Positions 22,689 through 33,606 of a stretch of DNA of 64,000 nucleotides are shown here, piece by piece. The number at the start of each line of letters is the position of its first letter. Position 1 is the stretch's first letter. The translations under genes and the position numbers were made by a program. Below the pieces are notes generated by a model. That model saw nothing but the letters and a program-made list of their open reading frames with translations. It was not told the origin of the DNA and made no database searches. The DNA comes from Powellomyces hirtus (lineage: Eukaryota; Chytridiomycota; Chytridiomycetes; Spizellomycetales; Powellomycetaceae): positions 310,001-374,000 of the forward strand of contig JAHLKG010000020.1 in NCBI GenBank assembly GCA_025526995.1, read 5' to 3'.

Positions 22689-23435
22689 ATGGCCGCCGAC
22701 GCACCACCCCCGTGGCTCATCCTCGCCGTCATGGGCGTCGTCTTTGCGGCTCTCTTCATATGTACCATTGTGGCCTACGTCAAGCGCACGAAATTAGAAC
22801 AGCGGAATAAGCAGCAAAAGGAGCAAGAGGGCGGATTTGCGGTTCATACTCATGCTTCTGCACTGATAACAGGGGAAAACGCGGAGTGTGTAGAGAGAGG
22901 AGAGATGGTCAAGGAGAAACCAATAGCAGCCGAACAACAATACGAGCAACAACAAGCCCTCGACTACCCTTCCTCAACTTCTCCTACAACAACAGTACTG
23001 TCTTCAACCTCTCCGACCACAGCAGCGCCATCGTCATCCGCTTCTTCTTCAGCATCAACATCTTCAAGCCGGGCAAGCAAGGTTCTTTCGCCCGCACCGC
23101 CGCGAGCCGCGAGTCTGGAGCAGCAACCATCACACGCAACCGACAATACCACCTTGACGCGGGGCGTGAAGGATGTGCAGCTCGCGACGGGCGCGTGGCG
23201 ACGTGTGCGCGGGGACGAGATTAGTGTGCGGATTGGGGTACGTAGTGGGTGTTATGGTAACAAAGAGCAAGTGGGGAGGAGACGGAAGGGGTATTGACGT
23301 TTTTTTTTATGATTTCGTGCAATCTAGGATCCAATCACGGTTTACGAAACGTTTGAAGACGCTTGGGGAATGGGGATGAATTGGCGGTTAGGGCAAGCGG
23401 GCATGTTCCCGCTTGGCGTGTTGGGGCGTGAATAA
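22689..23435 (+). CDS. Single-pass membrane protein with C-terminal SH3 domain
   Basis: Two exons, 22689-23237 and 23328-23435, 218 aa. Residues about 9-32 form a hydrophobic segment (WLILAVMGVVFAALFICTIV) followed by basic YVKRTK, predicting a short outside N-terminus and a cytosolic C-terminus. A Gln/Ser/Thr-rich linker of about 110 residues leads to a compact SH3 domain made only after splicing: GDEISVRIGD, then ITVYETFEDAWGMGMNW, and the closing GQAGMFPLGVL, which carries the ALYDY-like and G-F-P landmarks. Fungal membrane-tethered SH3 proteins (Sho1, Fus1 types) recruit signalling partners, but this one has a single membrane segment and no close match that I recognise. Confidence 0.82.
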
Positions 23436-24350
23436 TTTCAGTGAAATCCGTCATCTCACAAATAGCAAACCGAAGAATAGAATAGAGATAGAGAGAGTCA
23501 CAGCAGAAAGCGAGAAAGACAGAAGGGTGTGCGCTGGTCGCATATATTTGTGGAATCATAGCATCGGCCTGATTGTTGCAAGAAGAGCGCATTGTTCGGG
23601 AAATGGAAAATACACATGCTGGTCATCAAAGAGATCAAGTTGTTTACAAGTGCGGTTTGGAGAGTATGATGGCGAGTTCAAGGTGGCGGGCTTGTTCTCT
23701 TTTTGTCTTCGGCGTCGGGTGAGACGGCGGAGGTGTAGAGAGACCGGACGTTTCATCGCCGCTCTACTCGACGTCAGCGTCGGCATTTGTTGAGCCCGTT
23801 CAGTCTTCCGTGCAGACTCCTTGATCAGCTCTTCATTCGTGAAAAGATCTCGAGAATACACGGAGAACTTTGCTGGTGACTCGCTTTTTGCGTCCAAATC
23901 CAACCTCACTTTGGCCGAGTCCTTTTTCCACGGCTCTGGTGATGTATTCTTCCGGTGCGTCTAGTTCTACGTATTTAATTTTGAGCCTGATATGCAGCGG
24001 GATTAATCGATTGAGTCTCTTTGCCGATACTGGCGGACGGAAAAACACAGCAACAATGGTATCTCCCTCATTTTTCCGCACGGCGAAAGAGTGTGTGTCC
24101 TTTGAGAAATGAGGGAAATACTTTAAGATATGTTCTATTTGGGAGATGTAGAGATCAATCCTGGAAACTCGTTTTATGAGAGAGCAAGACAACATCGTCG
24201 GGATTTGGACCAGATGCACCTCCCTCCTCAACAAAAAAAAAAGGGGGACGAGAAACAGAAGTTCAAAATAAAATGAAAATAGAAAACCAAGATAACAAAC
24301 AGAAGACGGGACTGGAGATCCTATTTAAAAGAAAAGTATTTTTTTCAGCA
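23436..24350. other. Stretch between convergent SH3 and BVMO genes
   Basis: Contains the 3' flanks of the two convergent genes plus one possible small minus-strand gene (23833-24195), listed separately. Confidence 0.4.
23833..24195 (-). CDS. Hypothetical small basic protein (uncertain)
   Basis: Intronless open frame of 120 aa starting at an ATG at 24195. Composition is protein-like: hydrophobic residues are evenly spread, with basic stretches near the end (FGRKKRV). I do not recognise the family. It lies between two convergent genes, where a third gene is possible but unproven. An overlapping minus-strand frame (23556-23909) extends beyond it and could indicate a spliced longer product. Confidence 0.3.
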   Translation of the reverse strand: MLSCSLIKRVSRIDLYISQIEHILKYFPHFSKDTHSFAVRKNEGDTIVAVFFRPPVSAKRLNRLIPLHIRLKIKYVELDAPEEYITRAVEKGLGQSEVGFGRKKRVTSKVLRVFSRSFHE

Positions 24351-26428
24351 CTACCGTCCGAGAAGGATGTTGGACAAACGGGCAACGAATTCCTGAACGC
24401 GTTTGGCGAGGGCGGGCGAGCGTGAGTGGGCGGCGGTGAGGGCGACCAGGAGAGCGAGGAGCGAGGTGAGGCTGCGATGGACAAACTTCGTGTCGCGGGG
24501 GGCAGTCATCTGTTTGATACGTGTGAGAGAGGGATGCAATGATGTTGTACGCATGGGGGTACTTACCACTGGCTCATGATGCGTCCAGTCGACTTTTCGT
24601 GTACTCCACCAGAACCACGACACGGTATGTGGCCACAGGGCAGCGGGACTTCCGGTCGCACTATCGATATACCAGCTCTTGCATCCTCCCGTTTTCCACG
24701 CCGAGCCTTCCAGTCCCTTTTCGCAGAAGGCGACATGGTCCGTTTCCGCTTGGCGGGTCACGTTGAGTGCGGGTGTGTTGGTAGCGATCTGGCGCGCAAC
24801 GAGTTGGACGATATAGTTAACTTGGCACTCGACGATGGAGATGACGGACGAGTGGGCGAGACCCGAGTACGGTCCCAAGAGAGTATAAAAGTTGGGGAAG
24901 CCGTGGATAGCGAGTCCCTTGTACGAATCCTTTGCCCTTGTCCATTTCTCCGCAAGTGTTTCATTATCCGTTCCCGTGATGGTGGTGTCGCGCCAGAGAT
25001 GTTGCACGTCAAAGCCCGTGGCGAGGACGACAACGTCAGCGTCAATATGGGTGGTGTCAGTGAGTTGGAGACCCTTGGGTGTGAGGTGGGAGATTGGGGT
25101 AGTGACGAGGGTGGTTTTGGGGTTGGTGAGGGCGGGGAGGTAGGACGAGGAGACGAGAACGCGTTTGCAGCCGAATGCGTAGTTGGGCATAAGCGTGTCG
25201 TGCAGGTGCGGCGGGATGGACTGTTTCATAAGTGAGCGGTACTGTTTGGCGGCGAGGCGTGCGAGGATGTTGGTGGGTTTAAAGGCATTGTAGAAGATGA
25301 CTTCGCGCTGGAAGAGGGATGGAGGACGGAGAAATTTAGTCAAAGGCAAGAATCCGAGTATGCACGCGGCAGGGCTAAATCAGCTTACGCGAAGAAACAG
25401 CAAGGTGCGCCATATGCGTTGCACCAAGGGCACATTCCTAAACACCCACATCATCCAAGCAGGGTACTTGAAATTGCTCCTAGGCACAATCCAATTCGGT
25501 GTTCGCTGAAACACGACCAACTGGCCCACTTTCTCCACAATATCACCCACGACCTGGGCCCCACTAGCCGCATTCCCCACGACCGCTACTTTCTTGCCCG
25601 TCAAATCCACATTCGTGTCCCATTGAGCCGTATGCATGATGGGTCCCTCAAACTGTTTCGGATCGAGGTTTTTGGGGATGGCGGGAACGTTCAGCGGCCC
25701 CATTGCAGAAATGACGATGGAGGCGGTCGTGTCGACCAGGGAGATTTTGTGGGAGGTCGGGTCGGAGATGGAGAGTTTTAGCCGCCAGTGCGCGGATACG
25801 GGGTTCCAGTTGAGAGAGACGACGCGCGTGCGGAACCGGATGTGGGGGCGCAGGTTGTAGGAGTCGGTCACGGAGGAGATGTAGGAACGGATCTCGGGTT
25901 GGTTGGCATACTCGCATGTCCAGTCCGGCTTGGGATGGAAGCTGCAATCGCAAAACAACACATTGTTAGACTCACACACCGAACGTTCCAATGGAGCGTC
26001 TAACGTCATGCGAGGCGTGCATACTTGTACATACCTGAACGAGTACAAATGCGACTCGACATCGCATCCACAGCCAGGATACTGGTTATGCAGCCTGAAC
26101 CAAAACGCTGCATTTAGTAAACGAGGTTGCAGACGCTACGGTTGCTCCCCGGTTGCAGGAGGAGCTCCTCTATGCATTACCATGTCCCGCCCACATCTTC
26201 CGACGCTTCGTAGATGGTGAACTGCGTGATGCCCACATCCTCCTTGAGCCGGATAGCAGCGCAGAGACCTGAGAGACTGGTGAGAGGCGCAAGCAGGTAC
26301 AGTGTCAGGAAAACCAAAAAAAACCAAAGAAGCATGCGCGGGCAATGTTGAAAGTGACGACGCGCGCGAAAGGACACCAGCACCCACCCAGCACCAATGA
26401 TGGCGACCGAGACGTTGTTTGCGTCCAT
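24351..26428 (-). CDS. Baeyer-Villiger-type flavin monooxygenase, C-terminally anchored
   Basis: Predicted FAD/NADPH monooxygenase inserting oxygen next to ketones; substrate unknown. Six exons: 26428-26388, 26276-26181, 26094-26035, 25941-25389, 25307-24567, 24509-24351; 549 aa, phases consistent. The first splice completes the FAD-binding GAGLSG (residues 12-17). Then come SEDVGGTW, the class signature FEGPIMHTAQWD (about 163-174, fitting FxGxxxHxxxW), a second Rossmann loop GNAASG, VVLATGFD, and GCKSWY, typical of the class. The C-terminus has a hydrophobic helix (SLTSLLALLVALTAA), suggesting a tail anchor. The last intron (24510-24566) is 57 nt and free of stops, so its retention would insert 19 residues. 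A TATATA lies about 105 bp upstream of the start codon. Confidence 0.92.
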
Positions 26429-28838
26429 GTTTGTATTGTAGTTGCTGAGGTAGGGAAAGGATGGTGTGTGTATAGTGTCTGGTGGTGGTAATGGTGGTTG
26501 TTGCAGCGGAGGCGATTCCCGGTCGTGTGTGACTATATATCTGTTTGTTCCGTTTCTCGTCTTCGACGACGCATCCATCGATTCATTCGCAGCGTCCACC
26601 TCCGTCCCATATGCTAGTTGTATTGTTGCTCTCGTACTTTGTTGCGTGTACACCTTTCTTTGCCTTTCCGCTCCCGCTTTCGTGTTCCGTGGCTTTTTAG
26701 CACACTTCGGTCAAACAAGCTGCGACACGTCACGCGCGCGCATCTTCGTGTTTCCGCTTCGGATGAATTTCATTACTTGATTAAGCATTGTGCTAAGCAT
26801 TCATTCTCCGCTTTGTGTTTTGCGATCGACTCCTTTCACGCTTTCCAACAGAACCAGGTCATCTTTGAAGCTATGGAACGGATTACTGCTGCCAGGTGGG
26901 ACGGCATTTGGATCGCATATGGGCTTAGGATGGAAGGCTATTGACGATTCTTCTCTTCAAACCGTACTACAATTCTGAAAGATATGAGAACAACGGCAAG
27001 ACTCTGGCTTCCAGAACTGCATATAACTAACTACATGGAATATCTATAGATCAAAATTATAGTGATATAGCACCAGTGACACAATGTCCGCGGTCAGAAG
27101 CAGCATTTGCTCCGCTTCTGAGTGACGTACATCCCTCGCTATTCTTGCAAGACTGCAGGCCCGCCCAAGCGGTGGTGGAGCTGGGGCGGCCGCGGTTGAA
27201 GCCTCGGGCCCTATGTTGGGCCTACCAACGATTTCTGCCCGGGATCGATCATCACTCAGAAGCGGAGCAAGACTGCGGGCCTGCCCAAGTGGGCTTGACG
27301 CCTCCGGTTCTACGTTGGGCCCAGCACCAATGTCTGTCCTATATAGAATATTACCATTGTGCGCGGTACGATATACCAAAGACTGACAAGATCCACAGGG
27401 AACAGCGAGAAACCGACACCGACCTTGCGACGTTGTCGAGGATCTCGCAAGTCCACTGATGGCAAGTTAGGCTTCCCACGATACCTTCTTGGAGAGTACG
27501 TTCGCACCGTCGATGACACCGCTTTTGAAAAGGGGACCAGTCCACTCCAGTAGCTCATGTTCTGTTTTCCGGCTTCGGCAAGTTGCACATTTCCTTTTGT
27601 GATAACAGCCGTCCCGAGGGAATACGTACTGTGGGTCGGAACACACCAATTATCCGGCCCCGACGTTTCGTTATGAGTTTGGCAGGAACCTTTACCCTCG
27701 TCATGTCACTAGTTAGCGAGATGGTATCGACTGTTGGGCTCCCCGCAAGCGTCTTAACTCAAGCGGTACCACTTCTGCGAGCGCCGAGGGACGGGTTTGA
27801 GCGTTTATGCTTGTAGGCGGGCGTGTGTCCCCTTCCCAGCTTCTTCTCAAATTTCGCATGCCCATCGCAACTCATCCACGCGTTGGGCCACCACGCGCTC
27901 TGCCCGGCTCACTTCCTCATCATCCTGAGCGATCACATGTATGTGGGATGGGAGATACCGTTCTCGTCAACATCGAAATCTTGGTAAGCTGCATTCCATT
28001 TTCACGGCCACCCCCTCAATCCCATATCTCCGCACCAGCAAATGCATCGGGACCGGCTTCTTGCGGTCCTAACCCTGACCGCGAACAGCGGATGCGAGGC
28101 GGCGTCGTCCCGTTCTCCGCCCCATCACTCCCACCAATGCCACCCAAAAACCATCACCTTCCGCCGCCGTGTGGCAACATACAGCGTATACCTAGATATC
28201 CCGACCGATCTCGATATACCCCTCAAAAAACTCCACAACTCTCTTCGCGCTAAACCTCCTCGACCTTTACAGTATTTGCGACTGTCATACTGTTCGGTAT
28301 GCCGAGTGACTTTTACTTTCCGGTCCGCGCATCATATATGTCTCTAAAGCTCCCCCGAGCTCGAATAGGCGAGTGATGAGATGGGAGCGGTGACCTGAAT
28401 GTGCCGGCACATGGCCATTTGTCCGAGAGCAGCAGCGGCAACGGTAGCAGCATGCTTGGAATGTACTGTCTCGTAAGGCCCCCATACCTCCTTGGTGTTT
28501 TTTTTTTTTTTCAGCGTACCTTTCTTTCTTTGATTGTGTGTATGTACTGTACCGATAGTACAGTAGGTACGGTAGCCCACCGTAGTGGGACGTTGCTGGT
28601 ACTATTGTCCTTGAGGGTTGAGACGCGTTTTCACCCCTCTTTTCCCACTTGCCAGAAAGAAGTTTATTTTGCTGAATTTAACATTACGCTTGTTTTACTA
28701 TTCCATAGTTTTTTTTTATAAAAACTCTTTTGTTCTCATTCGATTCGCGTCAAGGAACTGTCTTGAAGCTTGTTTTCTTGGGAGACAGAAGACGCAGACA
28801 CCGACATTCCGCACTGACTTCACAACACGGGATAGACC
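26429..28838. other. 2.4-kb gene-poor stretch with repeat debris
   Basis: Between the BVMO start (-) and LRRC40 start (+). It contains a direct/inverted repeat block (27095-27335), listed separately. A candidate spliced plus-strand frame runs about 27800-28251 (possible intron 27983-28035, GTAAGC to CACCAG) with a protein-like end (TYSVYLDIPTDLDIPLKKL). I recognise no family and could not fix its start, so it is not called as a gene. Confidence 0.4.
27095..27335. repeat. Composite direct and inverted repeat block
   Basis: GCAAGACTGCAGGCCCGCCC near 27148 recurs as GCAAGACTGCGGGCCTGCCC near 27268. TTGCTCCGCTTCTGAGTGA near 27109 is matched in inverse by TCACTCAGAAGCGGAGCAA near 27254. GTTGGGCC with flanks also repeats (27213, 27314). 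This looks like remnants of a short duplicated element; no transposase frame is visible. Confidence 0.5.
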
Positions 28839-31030
28839 ATGCTCAAAGGTTTAACCGGCGCCAACGGGCCTCCACGGCGGTTCAAGCGACCTGCGTTTGC
28901 TTCTACGACGGCTGCCGCTGCACCAGCTGTTTCGCGGGATGCTGTTATTCAGAAAGTAGGAGAGAAAAAAAGTCTCGTAGGAGCGGTGCAGTATATGAAC
29001 GAATTTGCTGACATGTTTTTTTTATTTATTTTTTGTGTGCGTCTTTAGTTGGTCAAGCAAGCACGTGCCTCCGGTCGTTTGAACTTGTCTAACCAGCATT
29101 TGAAAGCGGTGCCTGAAGCCCTATGGGGTCCGAATGATGGCGGGAAGGATGCGGGGAAGAAAGTGGTGGATTTCTCGTTTGATCGGGCAGAGGATGCGGG
29201 AGGAAATTGGTGGGAGGTGAGGAAAAGGCAGAGGAATGAAACCAAACAGAAGAAAAGTGAGGAAGAAAGCTGATCTTGGGGTTTGGCTGTTTGATTCAAA
29301 TAGGTCGTGGATCTAGTCCGCCTAATCATGGCCGACAACCTCCTTCAAGTCCTCGACGACAGAGTCGGCGACTTCCACGCCCTTGCCGTTCTCGACGTGC
29401 GCAACAACCAACTCCACTCTCTCCCATCCACTCTCGTATCTCTCCAGACCCTCGCTGTGCTCAACGTCTCTGGCAACCGCCTCACCTCCCTCCCGGAAGG
29501 CCTATTGCGTGGTTTGCCCTCCCTCACGGATCTCAACCTCGCCAACAATGGGTTTACTGAACTCACGGAGGAAGTGTTGCCCCCGCGGTTAACGATTTTG
29601 GACGTGTCGGGGAATAAATTGAGCAAGTTGCCGAGGGGTGTGGCGAGATGTGGCGCGCTTGTGACACTCAATGTTGCTAAAAACCAGTTGGAGGTGTTGG
29701 TGGAGGATGGGGATAACGATCAAAGCATCTTTGAATCTTTGGAAGATCTGGATGCGAGCGATAACGTCCTCACTCGGCTCTTTGGAACCGACTCCACAAC
29801 CGTCACGCTTCCTTCTCTCAACCGACTCGACCTCCGCCACAACAAACTCACGCACTACCCCTCCACGCTGCGCCTCCCATCCCTCAAAGAACTTTACCTC
29901 TCCCATAACACCATCACCCCTCCACCCGTCCTCGCCAGTTCACCCTACCTCCGCACCCTAGATCTCAGCAACAATGCCATTGCAGAGTTTCCGACGGATG
30001 TGTTGGGACTGAAGGAATTGAAACGGTTAGATGTGAGTAACAATAATGTGCTGCGATTGCCACCCCAGTTGGGACTCTTGATGGGATTGGATGTGCTGTT
30101 GTTTAGCGGGAACCCGATTCGAGGGTTCAGCACCGTAGGCGCTGGTGGGACCGCGAGAGTGTTGGCGAGCCTCAGGGATAAGATTGTGGATGTGCCGGAA
30201 TACACGTCGCCGTCTTCATCCAATTCTACATCTCGATCCAGTACACCCACCACATCATTGTCGGCTGCTCGTCTCGTTACCACCCCGTCCGCACAGGCTT
30301 CCGCCACTCGCACCCTGGACCTCTCCCAACGCCAACTCGCGACGCTCGACCCGGACACATTCATCGACCTCCCCTTTGCACCCGCCACCCTCGTCCTCCA
30401 CCATAATGCGTTCACGACCGCCCCGACCGCGGCCTTGACTGCACTGGCCGCAACGCTGACCACCCTGGTCTTGAGCCATAACCGCCTCGCCCACTTTCCG
30501 GATTCCGTTGCATTGCCGCACCTGACCCACCTCGATCTGGCGAGTAACCAAATCACAACGATCCCAGATACGCTCCCGCCCACCCATTTCCCGTCCCTCG
30601 TGGAACTGAACCTTGCGCGTAATAAACTCGCGAGTTTGTCAGCCACGGCCCTCCTCACCCCGTTCCCGAAGCTCGAAACGTTCCTGGCACCCGGCAACAC
30701 ACTCAAGGCCATTGACCCGGCAACCTTTGTCGGGCTGCCCAACCTGCAGGTCCTGGATCTGGCCGACAATGATATTGCACAGTTGAATCCAAAGATTGCG
30801 GCGTGTGCGAACTTAAAAGTGTTGCGCGTTGCTGGCAACTCGTTTCGAGTCCCGCGGAGAGATATTGTGGAGAAAGGTAAAAAAGAACATCTGCGCGCCT
30901 CACCCCCCCCCCCCCCTACCATTGCCAGTTCACACACCAACTAACTAACTAACCCACACTCGATTTACTCTTGCCTGCGCTAGGAACGGACGCGATACTG
31001 GCGTATCTCCGCGATCGGATCCCGACGTGA
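28839..31030 (+). CDS. LRRC40: Leucine-rich repeat protein, LRRC40 family
   Basis: Four exons: 28839-28955, 29049-29216, 29304-30876, 30984-31030; 634 aa (human LRRC40 is about 600). The N-terminus matches LRRC40 outside the repeats: VKQARASGRLNLSNQHLKAV and NWWEVVDLVRLIMADN. Then come two blocks of LRRs (LxxLxLxxNxLxxLP), separated by a Ser/Thr-rich linker (roughly encoded by 30200-30290). The final splice makes EKGTDAILAYLRDRI, the characteristic LRRC40 tail. Molecular role is poorly known in any organism; the LRR solenoid suggests protein binding. The last intron begins with GTAAAA and contains a 14-C tract. Confidence 0.93.
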
Positions 31031-31858
31031 GACGGTTGGGAACGGGCGTAAGGATATTCATGTCTACCTGCCCCGCACTTTGGCGAAGGAAAACGAGTGC
31101 ACATTGGCCTGCTCACCCACGTTTTTTATTTTACTGTCTCTGCATCGCGAACAATAGTAGGATCCCTTTGTTTTTCTTTGTCTCTTTCTGTTGATTTCTC
31201 TTTTATCTGTTTCTGTTCTTTTTTTTTTTTGTGAGTCTTTGCTTGTTGTGCACGCGTTTTGAGTTTCCTGAACATGGTCAATCTCTATTCTTGGAATGAA
31301 AAAATAATAAGCGCATATCGCGAGAACGGGAGGGGTTCTGTTGCGCACACACACACACACACACACACCGGGGACGATACACAATGCAGGGCCCGTATTA
31401 CACACCAACTCGACACGATTATGATTCGGGGGATGTGCACAAAATAGCATTATGTATTTACATGGAGAACACAAACAAAAAATTGCAACGTGGGGGAGGA
31501 GAAGAGTGAATCAAAAGTAGGCTAGGTGGGGATTCCTCCCGTTTCCCGCGCCCCTGTGTCTCATCCCTCTCCTCGCTCATCATAGAAACATGGTAGATCC
31601 GCACCCCCCAAAAAGTCGAGGGAATGGGTAGGCAAAAACGGTAACGTTGGGGGAAAACGAGAGTGGGCAATCAAGCGAAACACTCGAAGCGAGAGACGAG
31701 GTGTGTGTTGTGTTGTGTTGTGTGGACATGAGTCGCGGGCGGCGAGGGGAATATCGTCAGCTTCATCGTCATCGTTATCGGGGACTGGTATGTTATTGTT
31801 CCGGCGGGGAGTTGTAGTGTGGGGTGTTTATTTTTTATTTTGCGTGTCGTTTTTTTTA
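31031..31858. other. Intergenic with (AC)n microsatellite
   Basis: 828 bp between the end of LRRC40 (+) and the end of the microprotein gene (-). Contains a (CA)10-type microsatellite near 31346-31368 and no supportable gene. Confidence 0.5.
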
Positions 31859-32146
31859 TCAACACGGTAAACATCTCCCGATGGCGCGGAAGGTGCCGGA
31901 TACGCAGTTGCGGATGCCGTTGACGATGCCCTGGCGAGAGAGAGCAAAAAGAAGAAGAGAGAAACAACACGAGTTTTAGCAAATGGGGTTTGTCCTTTTT
32001 ATCTAATGGGGGGGGGGGGGGGGCAAACCATCAAACCAGCTTTATAAACGCACCATGAAGCAATGGGCAATAGCGGCAAAGACGGTGTTGATGCCGTTGG
32101 CGATCGAGTTGCAGATGCCGCCGAGGCAGGAGAAGACGGAACCCAT
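31859..32146 (-). CDS. 54-aa Cys-rich microprotein with N-myristoylation-type start
   Basis: Two exons, 32146-32054 (31 codons) and 31930-31859 (23 codons plus stop), intron 123 bp with good GTGCGT...CGCCAG borders. The protein begins MGSVFSC: Gly2 and Ser6 fit an N-myristoylation signal and Cys7 a palmitoylation site. Cys also at 12, 29, 40, 51 and 54. The two halves echo each other (ICNSIANGINTVF; GIVNGIRNCVSGTF), giving an amphipathic, Ile/Cys-spaced pattern. Small fungal hypothetical proteins with MG-x-Cys starts and this kind of spacing exist, but their function is unknown; membrane association is inference. A TATAAAAA lies about 95 bp upstream of the ATG, and a (CA)n run directly abuts the start codon. 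The intron carries a 16-G tract on the plus strand. Confidence 0.68.
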
Positions 32147-33606
32147 TGTGTGTGTGTGTGTGTGTGTGAGTAGAGAAGTGGGGAAGACGCAGTGTGGTTG
32201 GTTTGTGGGGGGGACAAAGCGGATGACCTTTGCCTTTTTATAACGCGCGGGAAACGAGGGGGGGAAGCCAAGGAATTCAGGGGAGGGCCATTACGCTCCC
32301 TTCATTCTACGCGATTTTCTTTCTTTCTTTTTGCACAACATCACGACGTCATGCTCCTTCGGGGACTGTATCCCCAGGTCCTCTATTTCACCCGTATGTT
32401 CCTCATCACGGGCTCATCGCCCATCCTCATCTCATCAACCCAAATGCACCACAAAAGCAATGCGCAAACGATATCATACACAGCATTCACAATTTCTCAT
32501 TCGCTTTTGACAGTTGGGTGTGAGAATTCACACAAAGTGACGTGACGTAGGTGTGTGACGTCACGCGCGCTCGGAGAGAGAGTTGGTTAAGCAACGGTTG
32601 ATTGGTTCTGTGGGGAGGGATTGTGGATGTAACGCCAAGAAAAAGAAAAGTGTGTGTGACTCTTCTCGCTGTGGTGGCGCCAAGAGGACCAACCCCTCCA
32701 TTTTTTGATGATGGGATGAATCATCTACTGCGTTTTCAATCTCCGACCTCACGCACGTGACGAGTCACATTCACCCCCGTGTGCCATTCATGCTAACGTC
32801 TAAAAACCTGCTACGTTGTACAACCTTCACTTTGAAACTGAAGTTCATCATAAACTGTTTATTTTATTTTTTATGGAACTTGTCCCCAGCCGCCGTATAG
32901 AAAGCTCCCTAGTCGTCCAATTCTGCTCTTGCTTCCCAATACCATCCACGCCCGTACACACTCTTTCCGCAATCCATCAATCTCACCCACTTCCTTCAAC
33001 CATTTTTTACCCAGCCTTTGAAAGCAACATGGCTACAAACTCGGATCTTTCCTGGTGAAGGCTTTGATGAAGAGACCCAGACCTGGCTACAAATGTCCCC
33101 CAATGAGTTTGCTCTGCCCATTACCCTGGGGTTGCGTGACGAGGCCATGATGTATCTAGACGGCGAGCACCCTTGGAATGGTGGCATGCGAGGGTCCTTT
33201 ACAGAGCTACAGGACGTATTTTGCGGAACGTCGTCATCGTCATTTCCGTAGAGGACTCATGGATTTGAGGTTGTGTCGTCGGGTGGTGTGGGTGGTGATG
33301 TTGTTGCGGGGCTGTTTGGAACCCTTCCGCCCCCGGGAAAGACCGAAAAAATGGACTCTGATGACAGGTTATAGAAAAGGCGCGGGGGCTGGATGGGAGT
33401 GAAAGGCACGTCAAAAGTATTCATCGAGGTGGGGGGGGGGGGGGAATGTCGGCAATGCTTGTTCGTGTATTCAAGACAACACAACCCTATCCAAAAAAGA
33501 CAACGCATCCATATATGCGGAAACAAGAAAAGGATGTTTGATACAGGGCCTTGTGATTGTTCACATGGTGATGTGTTTTGGGGCGTGCGGGGATGGGGTG
33601 AATTGT
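32147..33606. other. Intergenic with CRE-like sites and a possible short ORF
   Basis: 1.46 kb upstream of the microprotein (-) and downstream of the KH-like gene (-). Contains CRE-type elements (listed), a 14-G tract at 33431-33444, and a small plus-strand open frame at 33018-33251 (protein-like SPNEFALPITLGLRDEAMMY) lacking a good upstream ATG. I do not call that frame as a gene. Confidence 0.4.
32344..32563. promoter_or_regulatory. Cluster of CRE/bZIP-type sites
   Basis: Palindromic TGACGTCA at 32556-32563, CGACGTCA at 32344-32351, and TGACGT half-sites near 32538-32547. A CACGTGACGAGTCA follows near 32754. They lie 200-610 bp upstream of the microprotein start. ATF/CREB-family factors bind such sites in fungi; function here is inferred only from sequence. 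Confidence 0.4.

Noticed and set aside
26177..26653. Upstream 158-codon extension of the BVMO first exon
   Set aside because: Only the part from the Met at 26428 matches a flavin monooxygenase, and a GT-AG intron inside completes the GxGxxG motif. The upstream part is presumed 5' UTR.
27467..27649. Cys-rich minus-strand frame resembling a transposon zinc knuckle
   Set aside because: Only a short CxxC pattern; no transposase, reverse transcriptase or terminal repeats nearby.
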